Shown: positions 1 to 6,049, numbered from the stretch's first letter. The stretch is 6,208 nt of DNA from an uncultured Chloroflexota bacterium (GCA_937870805.1 CALMZT010000087.1:1-6208), one strand, 5' to 3'. Program-made: numbers and translations. The notes: generated by a model from the letters alone, not told the origin.

Positions 1-396
1 GATGCCTGCGGCGCTAATCAGTGGATCGGAAGTAATTAACGGCGCGGACAGTCGTCGGGCTACGCCAGCGATGATTCTATCGTGCATTTCAGGCACAGCA
101 GCATCACGATTAAAATCAAGGACTTGTTTGGCAGTGAATGGCACGAGACGAATATAAGACGCACTGTTCAACATCGTGTAGACCTTATTGAAATCAGAAA
201 ACCAATTATTCTTCTGATTTGCATAGTACATCTCAGCGATTGAAATTGACGAAACGACTAACAGCGTTTGCGCTTTCTCCGCAGCCTCAAAAATTCTAAG
301 TGCGCGAGATGTCAATTTTGCTTTATTCGTTAACCACCAGATCAGCGCGTTAGTATCGACGACGTAGAGAGGTTCAATGATTTGTGTCGAGGTCAT
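1..396 (-). CDS. PIN-domain ribonuclease toxin, VapC-like (3' end cut by window edge)
   Basis: Reading leftward from the ATG at 396-394 gives 132 codons with no stop before base 1. The N-terminus contains YVVDTNALIWWL, the first PIN motif with acidic Asp14. It is followed by VSSISIAEMYYA (Glu55), then VPEMHDRIIAG (Asp106) and APLITSD (Asp124). These are the four acidic residues that hold the metal in PIN nucleases, so the active site appears complete. VapC toxins of type II toxin-antitoxin systems cleave RNA (often tRNA or rRNA) and are held inactive by a co-expressed antitoxin. Family members are usually about 130-140 residues and end shortly after the last motif, so probably only a few residues are missing. 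The start overlaps the end of the upstream gene by 23 bases, the usual antitoxin-toxin arrangement, which suggests translational coupling; only a weak GGAAG lies upstream of the ATG. The region is clearly richer in A/T than the neighbouring amidohydrolase. The PIN assignment is firm; the RNA target cannot be inferred. Confidence 0.88.
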   Translation of the reverse strand, partial: MTSTQIIEPLYVVDTNALIWWLTNKAKLTSRALRIFEAAEKAQTLLVVSSISIAEMYYANQKNNWFSDFNKVYTMLNSASYIRLVPFTAKQVLDFNRDAAVPEMHDRIIAGVARRLSAPLITSDPLISAAGI

Positions 397-673
397 CGAG
401 TTCTGCTTCCCACTCTTTGCCAATTTGACGTAAATATTCATTCAGTTCTTCGTCGCTCACGTCAACCTCTGGATTAGCAAAGGCGTTCGCCAGACTTTGC
501 ACGTTTTCAAAACCACCCATCGCTTTAAGCCGTTGATGTTCAGCAAGTAATATTTCGCGCGTGACATCAACTTCTTCCATCTCTTCACTCAACTTGCGCT
601 CCAAGATCAAGCGTTCCGCTGGCGTCAACTGCTTCACCAGTTCCAACACCTGCTCCAAAATGGCTTTGCTCAT
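374..673 (-). CDS. Putative antitoxin partner of the PIN toxin
   Basis: This small acidic protein has 99 residues from the ATG at 673-671. I chose this start because AGAGGA lies 4-5 bases upstream of it. A GTG at 688, which overlaps the amidohydrolase stop as GTGA, would add five residues but has no ribosome-binding site of its own. The sequence is predicted largely helical: an N-terminal segment (SKAILEQVLELVKQL, then PAERLILERKL), a middle part with LLAEHQRLKAMGG, and an acidic C-terminus (EYLRQIGKEWEAELDDLD). The call as antitoxin rests mainly on context: small, immediately upstream of a PIN toxin, overlapping it by 23 bases and on the same strand. I do not see a ribbon-helix-helix, AbrB, Phd or HTH signature, so it is not clear that it binds DNA. 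The acidic C-terminal tail is a plausible toxin-binding segment (inference). It lies 11 bases behind the amidohydrolase, and I found no obvious promoter of its own. Confidence 0.68.
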   Translation of the reverse strand: MSKAILEQVLELVKQLTPAERLILERKLSEEMEEVDVTREILLAEHQRLKAMGGFENVQSLANAFANPEVDVSDEELNEYLRQIGKEWEAELDDLDTNH

Positions 674-684
674 CGTTTCCTCTT

Positions 685-2271
685 TCACGCTTCGTAGGCT
701 AACTGACCGCCGACATACGTTTGGTCTACCCTTAATTCTAAGAGTTTTTCAACAGGCGTGCGCAAGGGATCGCCGCTGAGAATTGTCAGGTCTGCCCATT
801 TGCCCGGCGTCAGGCTGCCGCGATTATCGGCATCGCCCGAAGCAATCGCGCCGCCCATCGTGTAGGCATACAGTGCCTCATAAGCTGTAATCGCCTGTTC
901 TGGCGCAAGCGGCTCACCGTTGGCGTCCTTGCGGTCTATCGCAGCTTTCATACCCAACAGCGGGTTATCGTCGGGCACGACAGGTGCATCCGACGACAGC
1001 GCAACGGTCAATCCGGCATCGAGCATCGCGCGCACAGGATAGCAGCGCGGATAAAACACATCGGGCAGATAACGGCGGAAGGTTGTTCCCAACGCAGGCA
1101 GGAACACCGTCTGTGGCACGGCGATCACGCCAATCGCCTTACAGCGTTCCAGATGATGCGGATTTGGCAAGCCAAGATGTTCAATGCGGTGGCGCAGCCC
1201 TGTGTTAGGTTTGCGTGCGTGCAAGCGTTCATAGGTACTCAACACCTGCTCAATCGTCGTGTCGCCAATGGCGTGCGTGCCGATGCGGAAACCCGCGCCG
1301 TGTGCCTCAAACATCAGCTCAAACAATTCTTCGTCCTCAAAACGCAGCACGCCCTGCCCGCCGATGGTTTTGTACGGAATGCTGATTGCCGCCGTCGCGC
1401 CGCTGAGTCCACCATCAGCGAAGAACTTCACGCTGTCGATGCGCAGCATAGCGCTGACGAAACGCTCTGGCAGCGGCAGCGTTTCCGTGCCGCCATCAGG
1501 ACGACGAATCGGCAAGCCGTTGACACGCACTACCAGATCGCCGCGCGCTTCCATCATGCGATAGACCCGCAAATGGCTCGGCATGAGCAGCGGGTCGGTG
1601 GCGCTGGTGATGCCCAATGCCAGTTGATGTTTTTGCGCGGCGTTGATTGCCAGCGCCATTTCTTCATCGGTTAAATCAGGGATAATGCGGTCAATCAAGC
1701 CCATCGCGGTCTCTTGTAGCAGACCCGTGAGATCACCATTGTCGCGCACAATCACACCGCCCTGTGGCTCAGGCGTGTCAAGGGTAATGCCTGCCATTTG
1801 CAGCGCTAATGTATTGACGACTTTCATGTGCCCACAGGTACGTGTCAGCACAATTGGATGAGTCTTGCTCACGGCGTCGAGGTCATGGCGCGTCGGATGG
1901 CGCTTTTCAGGCAGCGTGGCTTCGTTATAACCGCGCCCGATAATCCATGTACCAGCGGGTAATCGTTCGGCGCGTTCCCTGAAACGAGATTGTATCGACT
2001 CCATGTCCCGCGCGAGTCCCTGCCGCACATCCACCTGTACGGTGAGCAGCAAACCGACTTTCCACACATGCACGTGTGCATCGTTAAAGCCAGGAATCAG
2101 CGTGCGTCCGGCGAGGTCGATACGTTGGGCATTGCGTCCCGCCGCCGCTTCGCACCTGGCAAAGCTGCCGACGACGTGTACACGCCCGCTGTCGTTGACG
2201 ACGAGTGCCGCTGGAGAAGGGTTATCGGCGTCCATCGTGTGAATGTCGCCATTGTAAAAAAGCAGCATCAT
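685..2271 (-). CDS. Metal-dependent amidohydrolase, YtcJ-like (Amidohydro_3 family)
   Basis: The product is 528 residues, the usual length for the YtcJ/COG1574 family. It starts with the short beta-sandwich part (LFYNGDIHTMD) and enters the TIM barrel at PGFNDAHVHVW, the HxH metal motif (His66, His68). Further family landmarks are GHMKVVN (about 148-153), VKFFADGGL with candidate bridging Lys282, GTHAIGD (His333), HRIEHL (361-366), SSDAPV with Asp428 as the likely catalytic acid, and GKWADLTIL near the C-terminus. Members hydrolyse amide or related C-N bonds, for example N-substituted formamides, with one or two divalent metals in the cytoplasm; the substrate cannot be read from the sequence. 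AAAGGA lies 3 bases before the first ATG (2271-2269) and 6 before a second, adjacent ATG, so Met2 may be the true start. The gene is divergent from dps and heads the block that continues into the toxin-antitoxin pair. I found no confident promoter on this strand in 2272-2400. Confidence 0.9.
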   Translation of the reverse strand: MMLLFYNGDIHTMDADNPSPAALVVNDSGRVHVVGSFARCEAAAGRNAQRIDLAGRTLIPGFNDAHVHVWKVGLLLTVQVDVRQGLARDMESIQSRFRERAERLPAGTWIIGRGYNEATLPEKRHPTRHDLDAVSKTHPIVLTRTCGHMKVVNTLALQMAGITLDTPEPQGGVIVRDNGDLTGLLQETAMGLIDRIIPDLTDEEMALAINAAQKHQLALGITSATDPLLMPSHLRVYRMMEARGDLVVRVNGLPIRRPDGGTETLPLPERFVSAMLRIDSVKFFADGGLSGATAAISIPYKTIGGQGVLRFEDEELFELMFEAHGAGFRIGTHAIGDTTIEQVLSTYERLHARKPNTGLRHRIEHLGLPNPHHLERCKAIGVIAVPQTVFLPALGTTFRRYLPDVFYPRCYPVRAMLDAGLTVALSSDAPVVPDDNPLLGMKAAIDRKDANGEPLAPEQAITAYEALYAYTMGGAIASGDADNRGSLTPGKWADLTILSGDPLRTPVEKLLELRVDQTYVGGQLAYEA

Positions 2272-2415
2272 AAATCCTTTCTGTCATCGGCGATAATCCT
2301 ACCGCAAAATGTAAGAATATGGATTCCCTACGCCTGGCTCAGTGGAGGGGGAATTTGCTAAGCCTCCTTCTTACGGTGGTCTAATGTTTGCTTTGTATCC
2401 TTTCTAAGAGGCGAA

Positions 2416-2445
2416 TTGTCTTTGAGTAGCGTAATTTCCTATACT
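2416..2445 (+). promoter_or_regulatory. Putative sigma70-type promoter for dps
   Basis: A -35-like TTGTCT (2416-2421, 4 of 6 matches) and a -10-like TATACT (2440-2445, 5 of 6) are separated by 18 bases. Transcription would begin near 2452, giving a leader of about 75 bases before the dps ATG. It lies in the 257-base divergent region between the amidohydrolase and dps. The rest of that region holds only a weak GGAGG/CCTCC inverted pair (2344-2348 and 2363-2367). I see no clear Fur, PerR or OxyR box. The assignment is from sequence match only. Confidence 0.5.
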
Positions 2446-2500
2446 TACGCTGCTGATTCCAAACGTCTCTACCTGGTGAGGAATGTTCAACCTTTAGGCA

Positions 2501-2528
2501 AAGGAAGGAATGCGCGCTGCGCAACCGT
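2501..2528 (+). promoter_or_regulatory. Distant ribosome-binding site of dps with an intervening hairpin
   Basis: A strong purine tract, AAGGAAGGAA (2501-2510), contains two overlapping AAGGA cores (2501-2505 and 2505-2509). The dps ATG at 2529 is 19 bases past the second core, which is too far for normal initiation. Between them TGCGC-GCT-GCGCA (2511-2523) forms a 5-bp, GC-rich hairpin. Folding it away leaves an effective spacing of about 6 bases. An ATG at 2510 overlapping the tract opens a 12-codon frame ending at 2548, another possible use of this site. Confidence 0.5.
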
Positions 2529-3080
2529 ATGGTAAAAACCATGATTGAACGTAAGAAGTCTGTCAAAACGATGCTGCCGATGCGAAACGGCGTCAGCGAG
2601 GAAAATCGCAAGGCGGTCATTGCCCTGCTGCATCGCCAGCTTGCCGACCATTATGTCCTTGTGGCGAAGACAAAATTCTATCACTGGAACGTCGAAGGTC
2701 CAGAATTTCACGATCTGCATGAACTCTTCGATGAGCACTACGCCATCATCGAAGAACAGGTCGATCAGCTTGCCGAGCAAGCGCTGAAATTAGGTGGGCA
2801 AGCGCCGGGGACTCTCGCGTGGTTCCTGGAACACACACGTTTGACAGAAGATAAGGGAGAAACCATCCCTGATACACTGCGCATGGTCAAGAATCTGCTC
2901 GACGATCACGAAACGATCATGGAAAATCTCTATGAAGACATCACAGCAACGGACGAGGATTACAAAGATGCTGTGACCTCGAACTTGCTGCAAGAGATCA
3001 GCGATGCCCATCACAAAATGGCGTGGATGCTGCGCATGATTATGCAGCCGACGACGTTGGAAGCTGAAACCGCGAAATAA
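2529..3080 (+). CDS. dps: Dps family ferritin-like DNA-binding protein (miniferritin)
   Basis: The product is 183 residues; Escherichia coli Dps has 167. The four-helix core contains the diagnostic ferroxidase pattern FYHWNVEGPEF, then HDLHELFDEHY and VDQLAE. His52, His64, Asp68, Asp79 and Glu83 match the inter-subunit iron site of Dps in both identity and spacing. Family members form 12-subunit shells that oxidise Fe(II) with peroxide, store the iron and protect DNA in the cytoplasm. The N-terminal tail (about residues 1-18) carries Lys3, Arg8, Lys9, Lys10 and Lys13, comparable to the basic tail that mediates DNA binding in E. coli Dps, so DNA binding is plausible but inferred. The ATG at 2529 is the first in this frame; the frame is open upstream to 2457, with a CTG at 2517 as the only other upstream candidate considered. 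Later in-frame ATGs at 2541, 2571 and 2580 lack better ribosome-binding sites. It is a single-gene unit, convergent with the TPR gene. Confidence 0.95.
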   Translation: MVKTMIERKKSVKTMLPMRNGVSEENRKAVIALLHRQLADHYVLVAKTKFYHWNVEGPEFHDLHELFDEHYAIIEEQVDQLAEQALKLGGQAPGTLAWFLEHTRLTEDKGETIPDTLRMVKNLLDDHETIMENLYEDITATDEDYKDAVTSNLLQEISDAHHKMAWMLRMIMQPTTLEAETAK

Positions 3081-3101
3081 GCAAAAGATTCGATTGCTGC
3101 C

Positions 3102-3130
3102 CAAGCCAGTGGCTCATTGTCGCTGGCTTG
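3102..3130. terminator. Hairpin between convergent dps and TPR genes
   Basis: CAAGCCAG (3102-3109) pairs exactly with CTGGCTTG (3123-3130). The stem extends inward with two G-T wobbles to about 12 pairs around a 5-base loop (TCATT). It lies 21 bases after the dps stop and 30 bases beyond the TPR gene stop, so it could serve both directions. Neither side has a proper T-tract, so it is not a textbook intrinsic terminator; it may instead protect 3' ends or assist factor-dependent termination. Confidence 0.5.
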
Positions 3131-3160
3131 AACGCGGCTATCGATGTGAAGCAATAAACA

Positions 3161-4135
3161 TTAGCCTCTTGGGCGTAAGACTTCCAGTTGCAAATCAGCA
3201 GTACGCGCGGCGTCATCGACCATGCCGAGCTTGGTAAAAATAATCATCGCCTGTTGCAGCTTGCGTGCAGCCGTCATGCGCTTGCCGCGCCGCGCGAGGC
3301 TTTTGCTGTGGCTGAACATCGTGCGCCCCATTTCGCCTTCTGCGCCCATCTCACGGAAAATGTCCGTCGCCACCTGAAAATATTCATCGGCGTTGTTGGA
3401 AAATTCACCCACAGGCAGCCTATCCATCGCCACCAACACTTCGCCAGCCGCGCGCTGTGCCAGCCCGATTTGCAGTGGATGACGGATGTCCTGTGCCATG
3501 CGCAAGGCAGCACGCGCCTCTTTCCACGCCTCGTCCAGACGATTCAGTGCCTTGTAGATCAACGCCAGCACATGATGGATTTCGCACACCAGCGGCGGGG
3601 TTTGATGGTCATCCATCTCCAGGTGCTTCGAGAGTTCCTGCGCTTCGAGCAGCGAACTTAACGCCTCCTGATGTTTACCCATCGTCAGCAGCATTTGTCC
3701 CTCATTCGTGATGGCAACCGTTTGTACCATCAAAAATTGCAGTTCACTCGCCGCCTGATATGCCTGGTGATACAACTCCCGCGCGCGCGAAAAATCGCCT
3801 TTCGGGCGGGAATTCTCCCCTTGATTCAGGTTGATGACTGCGAGACGACGCTTATTCCCCAAACGGCTGAACAAGGCGTGGGCGCGCTCATAATGGCGCA
3901 TACTGCTGCTCAGGTTGCCGCGATAGCTCTGCAAATAACCCAGCACATGCTGAGCGCGTGCTTCGTCGGCGGGACAGCGTGAGTCGATGGCTTCCTGGTT
4001 GAGGGCGTGCGCGTGGAGAATCGCTTCTTCAAAGGGGAGTTCGCCAGCATCTAGGTATCTAAGTAAATCAGTGCAGCGCTGATTAAATTCTGGCGTCGGT
4101 TCGGGATCAGGTAAAGAAATCTGGGTAGCAACCAT
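3161..4135 (-). CDS. Tetratricopeptide-repeat (TPR) protein of unknown role
   Basis: The product is 324 residues from the ATG at 4135-4133, which has GAGGG 7 bases upstream. A TTG 33 bases further out (4168) keeps the frame open but lies close to the predicted -10 box and has no ribosome-binding site. I see no signal peptide, membrane segment or catalytic domain. From about residue 58 the protein is a run of roughly six helical hairpins with TPR spacing and small/aromatic residues: about 58-92 (GYLQSYRGNLSSSMRHYERA), 97-132, 139-170, 186-214, 225-264 and 270-305. A short proline- and acid-rich N-terminus precedes them. TPR arrays are protein-binding scaffolds. Similar arrays occur as sensor or effector halves of LuxR-type regulators and cyclases, but no such partner domain is present here. 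The gene stands alone, with its own promoter, between dps and the fasciclin gene. The partner and pathway are unknown. Confidence 0.83.
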   Translation of the reverse strand: MVATQISLPDPEPTPEFNQRCTDLLRYLDAGELPFEEAILHAHALNQEAIDSRCPADEARAQHVLGYLQSYRGNLSSSMRHYERAHALFSRLGNKRRLAVINLNQGENSRPKGDFSRARELYHQAYQAASELQFLMVQTVAITNEGQMLLTMGKHQEALSSLLEAQELSKHLEMDDHQTPPLVCEIHHVLALIYKALNRLDEAWKEARAALRMAQDIRHPLQIGLAQRAAGEVLVAMDRLPVGEFSNNADEYFQVATDIFREMGAEGEMGRTMFSHSKSLARRGKRMTAARKLQQAMIIFTKLGMVDDAARTADLQLEVLRPRG

Positions 4136-4173
4136 CGTGCGTCCCTCATCAAAAGTTAATAAATACAAAACCT

Positions 4174-4202
4174 ATGATAAGCGCTGTGAAGTAGACTTGC
4201 AA
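4174..4202 (-). promoter_or_regulatory. Putative sigma70-type promoter for the TPR gene
   Basis: On the minus strand TTGCAA (4202-4197) is followed after exactly 17 bases by TATCAT (4179-4174, 5 of 6 to the -10 consensus). Transcription would start near 4167, about 32 bases before the ATG at 4135, leaving room for the GAGGG ribosome-binding site. The fit of box quality, spacing and distance makes this one of the two best promoter candidates in the window. Confidence 0.6.
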
Positions 4203-4306
4203 ACATATTTCATAAGTTTTTAGGGAATTCGCACCCTTGTTCCGTTCTCATCAAATTCTAGGGGACGGATTATTCACGCCTTATTCCGATTTCATTTCGA
4301 ATTAAT

Positions 4307-4376
4307 CTGCTCCTCCCACACTTGAGGCTGTCTTCCAAATTGCTTTCTGTAACCGTAATTCTATGTTGAGGAGTAG
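4307..4376 (+). promoter_or_regulatory. Fasciclin gene RBS and a complementary upstream segment
   Basis: GAGGAG (4368-4373) is a near-ideal Shine-Dalgarno sequence 8 bases before the ATG at 4382. Upstream, CTGCTCCTC (4307-4315) can pair with GAGGAGTAG (4368-4376) over 9 positions with one G-U pair, closing a 52-base loop. If the transcript begins upstream of 4307, the pairing would mask the ribosome-binding site. I could not identify a convincing promoter for this gene in 4203-4381, so whether the segment is in the mRNA is unknown. Confidence 0.35.
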
Positions 4377-4381
4377 CTTCT

Positions 4382-6031
4382 ATGCGTAAGTTTTTGCTCG
4401 TTTTAATGGCAGTGCTGCTGCTGGCAGTCATGCCCGCCGCAGCGCAGGGGACGATTGTAGATGTTGCGATCTCCAATCCCGATTTTTCAACCCTCGTCGC
4501 GGCAGTACAGGCGGCTGATCCCGCCGTCCTGCAAACACTCACCAGCGCAGGACCCTATACCCTTTTTGCGCCCACCAATGACGCTTTCGCCAACCTGTTG
4601 GTGACGCTCGACATGACCGCCGAAGAACTGCTGGCGAATCAGGAGCTGGTGACACAGGTGCTGTTGTATCATGTGGTCGAAGGTGCGGTGCCTGCTTCGA
4701 CAGTCGTCACGCTCGATGGACAAAGTGTCCCGACACTGCTGGCAGACACGGAAATCGGCATCTCGATTGTCAACGGCAGTGTCGTGCTCAATGACACAGT
4801 TGAAGTCACCACCACCGACATTGCTGCCAGCAACGGCATCATCCATGTGATTAACGATGTGCTGCTTCCCGGTTTCGTCGTGGACATGCTGCAACAAGGT
4901 GCAGACGAAGAAGTCTCGCAGTATGCCAATGTCCGCGTCGCGCACTTCTCGCCCGATACCCCGGCAGTAGATATTTATGTCAACGGCGAAGTTGCCATCG
5001 CAGGTCTGGAATTCCCGACGATCACCGATTGGGTCACGTTGGAACCTGGCGACTATGAAATCGCCGTCGCTCCGGCAGGCACGTCGCTGGAAGAAGCTGC
5101 TATAGGTCCCGCCACGCTCACGTTTGAAGGCGACACTTTCACCACCGTTGCGGCAGTTGGTTCGCTGGAAAATGGCACGCTTGCACCTGCCGTCATCTCC
5201 GAAGACCTCAGCGGCTTGGCAGAAGGTTCGGCGCGCGTGACCGTATTCCATGCGATTGAAGACGCGCCAGCAGTGGATGTACTGGCAGGTGGCGCGCCAA
5301 TTGTCAGCCAGCTTGCTTATCCCGGCACGCTGGGCAGCAATGATGGTTTATTCACGCTTGATGTTCCGGCAGGCAGCTATGATCTGGCAGTCGTGCCGTC
5401 GGGCGCTACTGAACCTGTGGTGATTGACCTGACGGGAACGGAACTCGCAGCCGATACCTACTACTTTGTCGCCGCAGTGGGTCCGCTGGCAGAGCCGAAT
5501 GTCGCGCTGGCAGCGACCTCCGCCGATGACGTAGAAACCTTGCGCGCGGGCGGTGCTGACGGCGAAGAAGAGGCTGCGCCAACGATTGCCGAAATCGTGG
5601 CAGGCGATGAAAACTTCAGCATCCTGTTGGCGGCGGTTGGCGCGGCTGACCCGGCAATTCTCGAAGCGCTTAGCGGCGAAAGTCCTTTGACCGTCTTCGC
5701 GCCCACCAACGACGCCTTTGCTGCGCTGTTTGAAGCGCTGGGCATGTCAGCCGAAGACGTGCTGGCAAATACTGACCTGCTCAATCAGGTGCTGCTCTAT
5801 CACGTAGTGGAAGGTGCTGTGCCTGCCGTCGATGTCGTAACCCTCGATGGACAGAGCGTGCCGACTTTGCTCGATGGCAGCAGCCTTGACATCAGTATCG
5901 TCGATGGCGGTGTCGTACTCAATGGCAGCGTCAACGTCATCCAGACCGACATCATGGCAAGCAACGGCATTATCCACGTCATCGACGGCGTGCTTGTGCC
6001 GCAGGTCGTCATCGACTCCATGAACGGCTAA
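4382..6031 (+). CDS. Secreted fasciclin (FAS1) protein with central DUF4397-like domains
   Basis: The product is 549 residues. Residues 1-21 are a Sec signal peptide (MRKF, a hydrophobic Leu/Val/Ala core, then AAA before Gln22, a likely signal peptidase I site). FAS1 domain 1 spans about 24-163, with TLFAPTNDAF, LLYHVVEG and GIIHVINDVLLP. The middle, about 182-380, has two similar beta-rich lobes. The first begins ANVRVAHFSPDTPAVDIYVNG and the second SARVTVFHAIEDAPAVDV, the DUF4397 type. An acidic Gly/Glu/Ala linker (about 388-400) leads to FAS1 domain 2 (401-540), with VFAPTNDAF, LLYHVVEG and GIIHVIDGVLVP. FAS1 domains mediate adhesion or binding to matrix and cell-surface partners, so the mature protein is likely extracellular or loosely surface-attached. 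There is no C-terminal membrane segment, LPXTG or lipobox. The gene is flanked by a strong RBS and an intrinsic terminator, so it is probably monocistronic. The ligand is unknown. Confidence 0.93.
   Translation: MRKFLLVLMAVLLLAVMPAAAQGTIVDVAISNPDFSTLVAAVQAADPAVLQTLTSAGPYTLFAPTNDAFANLLVTLDMTAEELLANQELVTQVLLYHVVEGAVPASTVVTLDGQSVPTLLADTEIGISIVNGSVVLNDTVEVTTTDIAASNGIIHVINDVLLPGFVVDMLQQGADEEVSQYANVRVAHFSPDTPAVDIYVNGEVAIAGLEFPTITDWVTLEPGDYEIAVAPAGTSLEEAAIGPATLTFEGDTFTTVAAVGSLENGTLAPAVISEDLSGLAEGSARVTVFHAIEDAPAVDVLAGGAPIVSQLAYPGTLGSNDGLFTLDVPAGSYDLAVVPSGATEPVVIDLTGTELAADTYYFVAAVGPLAEPNVALAATSADDVETLRAGGADGEEEAAPTIAEIVAGDENFSILLAAVGAADPAILEALSGESPLTVFAPTNDAFAALFEALGMSAEDVLANTDLLNQVLLYHVVEGAVPAVDVVTLDGQSVPTLLDGSSLDISIVDGGVVLNGSVNVIQTDIMASNGIIHVIDGVLVPQVVIDSMNG
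4451..4870 (+). repeat. FAS1 domain repeat, copy 1 (within the fasciclin gene)
   Basis: This segment encodes residues 24-163. It aligns without a gap to copy 2 at 5582-6001; by hand count 88 of 140 residues (about 63 %) are identical. The longest identical runs are 13-14 residues, around QVLLYHVVEGAVPA and VVTLDGQSVPTLL. Similarity is also obvious in the DNA, for example GCGCCCACCAA-GACGC in both copies, with differences mostly at third codon positions. Confidence 0.85.
5582..6001 (+). repeat. FAS1 domain repeat, copy 2 (within the fasciclin gene)
   Basis: This segment encodes residues 401-540 and is the partner of the repeat at 4451-4870. Both copies are exactly 140 residues. Divergence is concentrated in the first third and in the loop after PTLL, while the FAS1 core motifs are almost unchanged. 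This indicates an intragenic duplication kept under selection, or sequence exchange between the copies. Confidence 0.85.
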
Positions 6032-6049
6032 TCTTCGCCTCTCTTGCTC

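Noticed and set aside
674..688. GTG start for the antitoxin overlapping the amidohydrolase stop
   Set aside because: No SD precedes it. The AGAGGA between it and the ATG at 673 would then lie inside the coding sequence, so the ATG is the better start.
1153..1674. Plus-strand open frame of 173 codons opposite the amidohydrolase
   Set aside because: The translated sequence has no family motif and sits opposite the catalytic TIM-barrel code of the amidohydrolase; it is an antisense shadow.
2344..2367. GGAGG/CCTCC inverted pair as a terminator or operator
   Set aside because: The stem is only five pairs with a 14-base loop and no T-run, too weak to call as a separate element.
3188..3661. Plus-strand open frame of 157 codons opposite the TPR gene
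   Set aside because: It has no recognisable domain, while the opposite strand encodes regular TPR repeats.
4136..4168. Upstream TTG start that would lengthen the TPR protein by 11 residues
   Set aside because: The TTG is at about the predicted transcription start and has no RBS, while the ATG at 4135 has GAGGG at proper spacing.
4203..4306. Promoter for the fasciclin gene
   Set aside because: Several loose matches exist (for example TTGTTC at 4237) but none pairs with a -10-like box at 16-18 bases, so no promoter is called.
4487..5251. Minus-strand open frame of 254 codons inside the fasciclin gene
   Set aside because: It lies opposite a clearly coding, domain-rich gene. The translation is rich in Cys, Arg, His and Asp with no recognisable fold, as expected from an antisense shadow, and it has no RBS.
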